A stretch of DNA of 11,957 nt. Origin: Bacteriovoracaceae bacterium. GTDB taxonomy: Bacteria > Bdellovibrionota > UBA1018. The position numbers were made by a program, and so were the translations under genes. Under the pieces are notes generated by a model, which saw only the letters and a list, made by a program, of their open reading frames with translations, was not told where the DNA came from and did not search any database. The DNA lies in the NCBI GenBank assembly GCA_947446835.1, contig CANFHS010000055.1, positions 1 through 11,957 of the forward strand, read 5' to 3'. Shown piece after piece: positions 6,539 through 11,957 of the stretch (position 1 is the stretch's first letter; every line of letters starts with the position of its first letter).

Positions 6539-8488
6539 ATGCAATCATTTCAAGAGTTTTCGCTGAGTCCTGAGCTTGCCCGCGCGATCCAGGAAATGGG
6601 TTTTGAGACCCCGACCCCGATCCAGGCCCAGGCCCTTCCCAAGCTGCTGGCCGGTAAGACCGACTTCCTGGGTCTTGCTGCCACCGGTACCGGCAAGACC
6701 GGCGCATTTGCCATCCCGCTGATCGAGCGGGTCGACCCCAACGTCCATGGCGCCCAGGCCATCGTCCTGTGCCCGACCCGCGAGCTGGCCGTCCAGGTGG
6801 CAGGCCAGATCAATCTGCTGGGTCGCTACAAGCGCGTGCGCGCGCTTCCGGTCTACGGCGGCGCCCCCTACGGTGACCAGATCCGTGGCCTGCGTGATGG
6901 CGCGCCCATCGTTGTGGCCACTCCGGGACGCCTGGTGGACCACCTGAACCGTGGAACCGCCGAATTTTCGAAAGTCCGCACCGTGGTGCTGGACGAAGCC
7001 GACGAGATGATCTCGATGGGCTTCAAGGACGACCTCGAAGCCATCCTGCTGCAGGTCGATGAAGCCCAGCGCGAAACCTGGCTGTTTTCGGCCACGATGA
7101 GCAAGGAAGTCCGCAAGATCGCGGACCGCTTCCTCATGGAGCCCGCGAGCGTCGAGATCAACACCTCGAAAATGCTCTCCGGAACCGTCGAGCAGAAGTT
7201 CTACGTCTGCAAGGAGATGGACAAGCCCGAGATCCTGATGAAGCTCATCGATTTTGCCGATGACTTCTACGGCCTGATCTTCTGCCAGACCAAGAACCTG
7301 GTCATCGAGCTGACCGACCTGCTGAACTCGAAAGGCTACGCCGCCGACTGCCTCCATGGGGACATGGACCAGAAGGCCCGCGATCGGGCCATGCGTGCGT
7401 TCCGCGAAAAGAACACCAAGGTCATGGTCTGCACCGACGTGGCTTGCCGCGGACTGGACGTGCAGGACCTGACCCACGTGGTGAACTATTCGATTCCCCG
7501 CGAGCTGGACAACTACGTGCACCGCATCGGCCGCACGGGTCGCAGTGGCAAGAAGGGCCTGGCGCTGAGCCTGGTCACCCCGAGCCACATGCCGCTCATC
7601 ACCAAGATCGAGCGCATGACCAAGTCCAAGATGTTCCGCGACACGGTGCCGAGCCGCAAGGAAGTGGCCAAGAAGAAGCTGGCCGGCGCCTGCGCTCCGT
7701 TCCTCGCCGCGGAGCCGGCCCGGGTGCTTGAAGTGCTGGGGCAGGAGTGGCTCGACGCCATCGAATCGATGGAAAAGGCCGAAATCGTTTCCCGTTTCCT
7801 GTCGTTGAAGTTCGGTGACCTTTTCACGGCTCCGGTCGAAACCCAGGCGCCGAAGGTCAGCAATGACCGGCCGGCGCGCGCCATGCCGCTCGTGGTGCCC
7901 AAGCCGATGAGCATCGTGCCTCTCATTCCGCTCACCCCTTCGGCCGCGACCACGGGGCTGATCCGCCTCGAGGACATCGACCTTTCGGATGAGGAATCGG
8001 CTGAAGAAGAAGTCCAGGAAGAGCCGGCGACCCAGGTGGCTGCCCCGCAGGGTGGCAACCGCCCCCTGAAGATTCCGGCTCCTGTTCCCCGCAGCATCAG
8101 CGTTCGTCCGGCCCCGCAAGGTTTCGTGGGGCGCCGGGAGGAGCGGGGTGCCTTCGGCGGCGGTTACGGCAAGAAGCCGGGTGGCTACGGAGCTCCGCGC
8201 GAAGACCGCGGTGGCTTTGGCGGTGGCTACGGCAAGAAGCCGGGTGGCTACGGAGCTCCGCGCGAAGACCGCGGTGGCTTTGGCGGCTACGGCAAGAAGC
8301 CCGGTGGGTTCTACGGTGCCCCGCGTGCCGAGCGCACGGGCGGAGGTTTCGGTGGCGGCGGCACCAGCGGCGGCTACGGCAAGAAGCCGGGTGGTTTCGG
8401 CAAGACCGGTGGTTTTGGCAAAAAGCCCGAGTACACCGGTGGCTGGAGCAAGCCCCGACGCGAGCGTGGCTCCAGTTTCGAGGCTTGA
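6539..8488 (+). CDS. DEAD-box ATP-dependent RNA helicase with Gly/Tyr/Lys repeat tail
   Basis: RNA helicase that unwinds short duplexes with ATP, as in ribosome assembly, cold adaptation or RNA decay. All core motifs are present: Q motif FETPTPIQ (22-29), I AATGTGKT (47-54), Ia PTRELA (79-84), Ib TPGR (128-131), II DEAD (152-155), III SAT (185-187), IV FCQT (248-251), V CTDVACRGLDV (298-308) and VI HRIGRTGR (328-335). The core ends near 370. A helical part (about 370-430) resembles the region after the core in DeaD/CsdA-type enzymes. A low-complexity, partly acidic linker (about 435-540, EESAEEEVQEEP) follows. From Tyr543 to about 640 there are repeats of YGKKPGG, YGAPREDR and GGFGG. Such basic Gly-rich tails usually bind RNA without sequence preference and can favour condensates. 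At 649 residues it is longer than a minimal DEAD protein because of this tail. No Shine-Dalgarno is evident before the ATG. Confidence 0.95.
   Translation: MQSFQEFSLSPELARAIQEMGFETPTPIQAQALPKLLAGKTDFLGLAATGTGKTGAFAIPLIERVDPNVHGAQAIVLCPTRELAVQVAGQINLLGRYKRVRALPVYGGAPYGDQIRGLRDGAPIVVATPGRLVDHLNRGTAEFSKVRTVVLDEADEMISMGFKDDLEAILLQVDEAQRETWLFSATMSKEVRKIADRFLMEPASVEINTSKMLSGTVEQKFYVCKEMDKPEILMKLIDFADDFYGLIFCQTKNLVIELTDLLNSKGYAADCLHGDMDQKARDRAMRAFREKNTKVMVCTDVACRGLDVQDLTHVVNYSIPRELDNYVHRIGRTGRSGKKGLALSLVTPSHMPLITKIERMTKSKMFRDTVPSRKEVAKKKLAGACAPFLAAEPARVLEVLGQEWLDAIESMEKAEIVSRFLSLKFGDLFTAPVETQAPKVSNDRPARAMPLVVPKPMSIVPLIPLTPSAATTGLIRLEDIDLSDEESAEEEVQEEPATQVAAPQGGNRPLKIPAPVPRSISVRPAPQGFVGRREERGAFGGGYGKKPGGYGAPREDRGGFGGGYGKKPGGYGAPREDRGGFGGYGKKPGGFYGAPRAERTGGGFGGGGTSGGYGKKPGGFGKTGGFGKKPEYTGGWSKPRRERGSSFEA
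8165..8287 (+). repeat. Tandem coding repeat (63 bp + 60 bp) in the helicase tail
   Basis: A unit starting TACGGCAAGAAGCCGGGTGG and ending in the codons for GGFGGG occurs first at 8165-8227 (63 bp). It recurs almost base for base at 8228-8287 (60 bp, one Gly codon fewer). A third, diverged copy starts at 8288 (YGKKPGGFYGAPRAER) and a partial fourth near 8375. The near identity at the DNA level of the first two copies points to a recent duplication by slippage or unequal recombination. The copy-number step keeps the reading frame. Confidence 0.85.
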
Positions 8489-8513
8489 TCCCCTCGGCCC
8501 ATTGAACTAGGAA
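8485..8513 (+). promoter_or_regulatory. Candidate lysC promoter / start region
   Basis: TTGATC (8485-8490, overlapping the helicase stop), 17 bases, TAGGAA (8508-8513). The AGGAA inside the second box could instead be the Shine-Dalgarno, 9 bases from GTG 8523 and 12 from ATG 8526. The two readings exclude each other as the main function. The 34-base gap after the helicase has no terminator, so co-transcription is also possible. Confidence 0.3.
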
Positions 8514-8525
8514 CGTCGGTCCGTG

Positions 8526-9815
8526 ATGCGTTCTTCCATCCTGGTCCAGAAATTCGGTGGCACATCGGTGGGCTCGATCGAGCGCATCCAGTCCGTGGCT
8601 CGTTGGGCGCTGGACAGCCAGGCCCGGGGCGAACGGGTGGTTCTCGTCGTCTCGGCCATGAGCGGTGACACGAATCGACTGGTTTCCCTGGCCACGCAGG
8701 TCGACCCCATCCCTCAATCCTCCGAGTACGATCTGCTCATCGCCAGCGGCGAGCAGGTGTCGGTCGGACTCGTCACCCTGGCCATCAACGCCGAGGCCCG
8801 GAAGCGCGGCCTCGCGCTGCCGCAGGGTCGGGCGGCCCGGGGCCTTCTGGGGCACCAGATCGGAATCCTGACCGACAGCGTGTATTCCAAGGCCCGCATC
8901 CGGGCCATCGACACTTCGGTGCTGGAGCGGGAAATCGAGCGCGGAGTGATTCCCGTGATCGCGGGTTTCCAGGGCGTGGACGACGAAGGCAACATCACCA
9001 CCCTGGGGCGCGGCGGTTCGGACACGAGCGCCGTGGCGGTTGCGGCGGCCCTGCGCGGACGCTACGAGCAGGTGGATTGCGAGATCTACACGGACGTCGA
9101 TGGCGTCTACACGACCGACCCGCGCCTTTGCCCCAAGGCACGCAAGGTCGCCCGGATTTCCTACGAGGAAATGATGGAGCTGGCATCGCTCGGAGCCAAG
9201 GTTCTCCAGATCCGCAGCGTCGAGTTGGCCGCCAAATACGGCATTCCGCTGCACGTGCGTTCGAGCTTTGATCCCGTGGAGGGTACCTGGGTGGTCGCCA
9301 AGGAACAGTTGGGTGAGTCGATGGAAAACGTGGTGGTTTCGGGAGTCGCGGCCGACGCGGCCCAGGTCAAGTGGACGCTCCAGAACGTCCCGGACCAGCC
9401 GAGCGTTGCGGCCCGCATCTTCGGGGCGCTGTCGGAGGCGGCCATCGTGGTGGACGTCATCGTGCAGGACATCTCGCAGCAGGGCCAGCTGACCGTGAGC
9501 TTCACGGTGGGGCAAGCCGACGCCGCCAAGACCCGCCAGGTGCTGGAGGGTCTCAAGACGGCCGACTTCCGCGACCTGCGGATCGTGGAGCGGGCGGGTC
9601 TGGCCAAGGTCAGCGTGGTGGGCGTGGGCATGCAGAACCATCCCGGCGTCGCGACGCAGATGTTCAAGCTTCTGGCGCAGTCCGACATCAACATCGAGCT
9701 CATCACCACCAGTGAGATCAAGATTTCCTGCCTGATCGACGGCAATCGCACCCGCGACGCCGTTCAGGCCTTGCATTCCGGCTTCGGCCTGGATCGCCTC
9801 GAAGGGGTTGTCTAA
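8526..9815 (+). CDS. lysC: Aspartate kinase
   Basis: Aspartokinase phosphorylates L-aspartate with ATP to 4-phospho-L-aspartate, the first step to lysine/diaminopimelate, threonine and methionine. The N-terminus has the signature VQKFGGTSVG. The kinase domain continues with LLIASGEQVSVG, GRGGSDTSAVAVAAAL (ATP/aspartate site) and YTDVDGVYTTDPR. The regulatory part has two ACT domains; the second is recognisable as VSVVGVGMQNHPGVATQMFK followed by INIELITTSEIKISCLID, the usual site for allosteric lysine or threonine. At 429 residues it is a little longer than typical monofunctional enzymes (about 405-410), and no homoserine dehydrogenase is fused. ATG 8526 is chosen; the GTG one codon before it is equally possible and adds one residue. 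Feedback inhibition is expected from the family, but the effector cannot be read from the sequence. Confidence 0.95.
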   Translation: MRSSILVQKFGGTSVGSIERIQSVARWALDSQARGERVVLVVSAMSGDTNRLVSLATQVDPIPQSSEYDLLIASGEQVSVGLVTLAINAEARKRGLALPQGRAARGLLGHQIGILTDSVYSKARIRAIDTSVLEREIERGVIPVIAGFQGVDDEGNITTLGRGGSDTSAVAVAAALRGRYEQVDCEIYTDVDGVYTTDPRLCPKARKVARISYEEMMELASLGAKVLQIRSVELAAKYGIPLHVRSSFDPVEGTWVVAKEQLGESMENVVVSGVAADAAQVKWTLQNVPDQPSVAARIFGALSEAAIVVDVIVQDISQQGQLTVSFTVGQADAAKTRQVLEGLKTADFRDLRIVERAGLAKVSVVGVGMQNHPGVATQMFKLLAQSDINIELITTSEIKISCLIDGNRTRDAVQALHSGFGLDRLEGVV

Positions 9816-9835
9816 ATCCAGGACAGTGTTAGCCT
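9808..9835 (+). promoter_or_regulatory. Candidate mmsA promoter
   Basis: TTGTCT (9808-9813, over the lysC stop), 16 bases, TAGCCT (9830-9835), then 10 bases to the ATG at 9846. No Shine-Dalgarno lies at a workable distance from this ATG, which fits a leaderless or nearly leaderless message. The boxes match the sigma-70 consensus only in part (TTG..., TA...T). Confidence 0.3.
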
Positions 9836-9845
9836 CAGTCCCGCT

Positions 9846-11324
9846 ATGAACTCGGTCCAGATCCCGAAGGATGTCCGTGTCGTTGAGAACTGGGTAGGCG
9901 GGCGCTGGGTTGCGGGCTCGGGGAACGAGTCGGGGATCGTGAGCCCGTATTCGGGCACCCGGGTAGGAACCGTGCGCGCGAGCACGGCTGCCGAGGTGGA
10001 CGCCGCGGTGAAGCTGGCCGCCCAGGCTGCCCAGGGCTGGGGCAAGACTCCCGTCAAGGAGCGCTGCTCGGTGCTGTTCCGCTTCCGCGAGGTGCTGCTG
10101 CGCGACCTGGAAAAGCTGGCCCAGACCATCAGCCTGGAAAGCGGCAAGACCCTGGCCGAAGCCAAAGCCGGCCTCATGAAGGGCGTTGAAGTCCTGGAGT
10201 TCGCACTCAGCTTGCAGAACCTGGATGTGGGCGGCCGGATGGAAGTGTCTCGCGGCGTCTTTTGCGAATACCGGCGCGAGTCCCTGGGCGTGGTGGCCGG
10301 AATTACCCCGTTCAACTTCCCGGCCATGGTGCCGATGTGGATGATGCCCATCGCGATCGGGGTAGGAAACGCGTTTGTCTGGAAGCCTTCGGACAAGACG
10401 CCGATGACCTCGCGGGGAATTGCCGAAGCCTGGCGCGAGGCGGGGCTTCCAGATGGCGTGTTGACCGTGCTCCAGGGCGGTCGCGAGACGGTCGAAGCGG
10501 TGCTGGACCACCCGGAAATCCGGGCGGTGGGCTTTGTGGGCTCGACCCCGGTGGCGCGCTCGGTCTACGAGCGGGGAACCCGGGCAGGCAAGCGGGTGCT
10601 GGCGCTGGGGGGGGCCAAGAACCCCATCATCCTGATGCCGGATGCGGACCTCGAGATGGCCAGCCGGGGCATCACGGATTCGTTCACCGGGTGCGCGGGC
10701 CAGCGCTGCATGGCCGCAAGTCTCCTGATCCTGGTCGGAGACGCCGAGGCGATCCTGGACCAGATCATCGAAAAGTCCAAGGCCATCCAGGTGGGGCGCG
10801 ACATGGGCGCCCTCATTTCGCTCGAATCGCGGGATCGCCTGGTGGCGGCCATTTCACGGGCCGAGAAGGACGGCGCCCAGGTCCGCCTGGACGGGCGTGG
10901 CGTGGCGGCTCCCCAGGGGTATGAGGGCGGCCACTGGCTTGGGCCCACCATCCTGGACCGGGTCAAGCCCTGCTCCCAGGCCGCGTGTGACGAGCTCTTC
11001 GGGCCGGTGCTTTCAGTGGTCCGGGTTGCCACGCTTTCGGAAGCGCTCCAGATCGAGGCCGAACTCCCCTATGGAAACGCGGCTTCGGTGTTCACTTCGA
11101 GTGGCGCCGTGGCCGAGCGCGTGGCGCAGGAAGCGCGCGCCGGCATGATCGGCGTGAACATCGGAGTTCCGGTGCCGCGTGAGCCGTTCTCTTTCGGCGG
11201 CTTTTACGATTCGAAGTTCGGCTCGGGCGACATCACGGGCAGCGCCGGGGTGGAGTTCTGGTCCGAAAAGAAGAAGATCACAGTGAAGTGGGCCGCCGCT
11301 TCCGACAAGAACTGGATGAACTGA
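9846..11324 (+). CDS. mmsA: CoA-acylating (methyl)malonate-semialdehyde dehydrogenase
   Basis: Aldehyde dehydrogenase of the MmsA/IolA branch, which turns methylmalonate semialdehyde or malonate semialdehyde plus CoA and NAD+ into propionyl-CoA or acetyl-CoA, with loss of CO2. The branch is shown by GITPFNFPAMVPMWMMPIA (152-170), GNAFVWKPSDKTP (174-186) and GGAKNPIILMPDAD (255-268). In the last, the general-base Glu of ordinary aldehyde dehydrogenases (ELGGK) is absent, as in CoA-dependent enzymes. The catalytic cysteine is Cys288 in CAGQRCMA, and PFSFGGFYDSKFGSGD near the end is typical. Length (492) is normal. The next gene starts 12 bases later with a good Shine-Dalgarno, so the two form an operon. 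Because that gene belongs to a family linked to uracil breakdown, malonate semialdehyde from a C3 product is a likely substrate here. Valine or inositol catabolism remain possible. Confidence 0.9.
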   Translation: MNSVQIPKDVRVVENWVGGRWVAGSGNESGIVSPYSGTRVGTVRASTAAEVDAAVKLAAQAAQGWGKTPVKERCSVLFRFREVLLRDLEKLAQTISLESGKTLAEAKAGLMKGVEVLEFALSLQNLDVGGRMEVSRGVFCEYRRESLGVVAGITPFNFPAMVPMWMMPIAIGVGNAFVWKPSDKTPMTSRGIAEAWREAGLPDGVLTVLQGGRETVEAVLDHPEIRAVGFVGSTPVARSVYERGTRAGKRVLALGGAKNPIILMPDADLEMASRGITDSFTGCAGQRCMAASLLILVGDAEAILDQIIEKSKAIQVGRDMGALISLESRDRLVAAISRAEKDGAQVRLDGRGVAAPQGYEGGHWLGPTILDRVKPCSQAACDELFGPVLSVVRVATLSEALQIEAELPYGNAASVFTSSGAVAERVAQEARAGMIGVNIGVPVPREPFSFGGFYDSKFGSGDITGSAGVEFWSEKKKITVKWAAASDKNWMN

Positions 11325-11336
11325 GGAGCCTTTCGA

Positions 11337-11957
11337 ATGTCCCACAAGCAGCGTCTTTCGCACGTGGTCCTGACTTCGCATCCCGGCCAGCACCGGAAAG
11401 AGACGACACCCGTCCAGTGGGGAGCTTCGGATCCGCAGACCCGCGGGCCGGTGGTGGCCTCCCACACCCACCCGGAGCAGCGCAATGCCATCGGCTCGCA
11501 CAGCGGCAGCTACAGTGTCTACCGCGCCCTGGCCATGGCCGCGGGAGCTTTGCCGGAGGATCATCGCCCGGATCTGACCAATACGGCTCCGGCGGCCACG
11601 ATCGGCCCGTTTCCCTCGTGGAAGAATGCCGAAAAGATCGTGTCGCTGGATCCCTGGGGCGCCGTTATCGCCGAAGCCTTCGGCGAGCAGCTCAAGCAGG
11701 GCTATGACATCCGTCCATCGATCGCGATCACCAAGGCGCATATCCGCATGGCCGAGCTGGATGAGGCCATTGCCCGCGGGCGGCTGCAGGTCGACGGCAA
11801 GGTCATCCTGCCCAGCCACGATGTGGTGGTGACCAAGGCCGCCATCGAGCCGGTGTGGTACCTGCCGGCCATCGCGTCCCGCTTCGGGGTCGACGAAGGC
11901 ATCCTGAGAAAGACCCTGTACCAGCAGACGGGGGGCATGCATCCGGAACTCGTGACC
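11337..11957 (+). CDS. GTP cyclohydrolase II-like protein (GTP_CH_N domain; URC1-type), 3' end outside window
   Basis: The first 207 codons are visible and open to the window edge. ATG at 11337 is preceded by AGGAG (overlapping the mmsA stop codon) 8 bases upstream, a clear ribosome-binding site. The protein has RLSHVVLTSHPG near the start, GGAGAS-type WGASDP at 28-33, SHSGSYSVYRALAMAAG (54-70), RPDLTNTAPAATIGP (77-91), KIVSLDPWGAV (100-110), YDIRPSIAITKAHIR (123-137), VVTKAAIEPVWYLP (164-177) and QQTGGMHPELV (196-206). This is the N-terminal GTP_CH_N domain found in GTP-cyclohydrolase-II homologues such as URC1 of the URC uracil-catabolic pathway, and is absent from ordinary riboflavin RibA. 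The catalytic cyclohydrolase domain with its zinc cysteines would lie beyond the edge. The family is clear; the role in uracil breakdown rather than riboflavin synthesis is inferred from domain and context. Confidence 0.85.
   Translation, partial: MSHKQRLSHVVLTSHPGQHRKETTPVQWGASDPQTRGPVVASHTHPEQRNAIGSHSGSYSVYRALAMAAGALPEDHRPDLTNTAPAATIGPFPSWKNAEKIVSLDPWGAVIAEAFGEQLKQGYDIRPSIAITKAHIRMAELDEAIARGRLQVDGKVILPSHDVVVTKAAIEPVWYLPAIASRFGVDEGILRKTLYQQTGGMHPELVT

Noticed and set aside
6545..8119. A 524-codon minus-strand open frame inside the helicase gene
   Set aside because: It is a codon-position shadow of the DEAD-box gene, which has every helicase motif on the plus strand.
8140..8476. Helicase tail repeats as a CRISPR array or mobile repeat
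   Set aside because: The units are contiguous, in frame, without spacers, and encode a coherent Gly/Tyr/Lys tail.
8097..10511. An 804-codon open frame on the minus strand across the helicase tail, lysC and mmsA
   Set aside because: It lies antisense to three frames with unmistakable family motifs, crosses their boundaries, has His/Arg/Gly-rich low-complexity translation and resembles no protein family. Long antisense frames are expected in such GC-rich coding DNA.
11013..11942. A 309-codon minus-strand open frame at the right end
   Set aside because: It overlaps the end of mmsA and the GTP_CH_N gene, both strongly supported on the plus strand.

Overview
The window has two parts that differ in base composition and gene type. 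The right part, about 4660 to the end, is GC-rich with compact housekeeping and catabolic genes. On the minus strand it has an enoyl-ACP reductase (fabI) followed 4 bases later by an adenosine-deaminase-family gene (add). On the plus strand it has a DEAD-box RNA helicase with a Gly/Tyr/Lys repeat tail, an aspartokinase (lysC), a CoA-acylating (methyl)malonate-semialdehyde dehydrogenase (mmsA-like), and the 5' part of a GTP-cyclohydrolase-II-like gene that runs off the right edge.

The left part, 1 to about 4590, is visibly poorer in GC. It holds four minus-strand genes packed as one probable operon, read from right to left: a 67-residue peptide with a signal sequence; a 521-residue protein that appears to join a WH-motif (GRDP/DUF1399-like) module to a divergent acyl-CoA-dehydrogenase-like fold; a degenerate periplasmic solute-binding protein of the family-5 (OppA/DppA) type; and a sensor histidine kinase cut by the left edge. 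Spacings are 25 bases, a 4-base ATGA overlap, and zero bases. I recognise no described system with this composition. A reasonable inference is a peptide or small-molecule production and sensing unit in which the binding protein presents a ligand to the kinase, but nothing in the sequence proves this.

Other points are a perfect 7-bp hairpin that contains the ribosome-binding site of the peptide gene, a recurring promoter-like arrangement (TTG-type box, 16-18 bases, TAG-type box, 8-10 bases, start codon) before genes without a clear Shine-Dalgarno, and the pairing of mmsA with the GTP_CH_N gene. That pairing suggests uracil/pyrimidine breakdown by the URC-type route, with the dehydrogenase disposing of the C3 product.

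The organism is a bacterium, most likely Gram-negative: it has FabI, a periplasmic binding protein and a two-transmembrane kinase. The kinase H-box wording (SHDIRAP) is of a kind I associate with Bdellovibrionota/deltaproteobacterial kinases, but there is no rRNA or other marker here, so this placement is weak. No stretch longer than about 160 bases lacks a gene. I saw no tRNA, rRNA, CRISPR, insertion sequence or attachment site.
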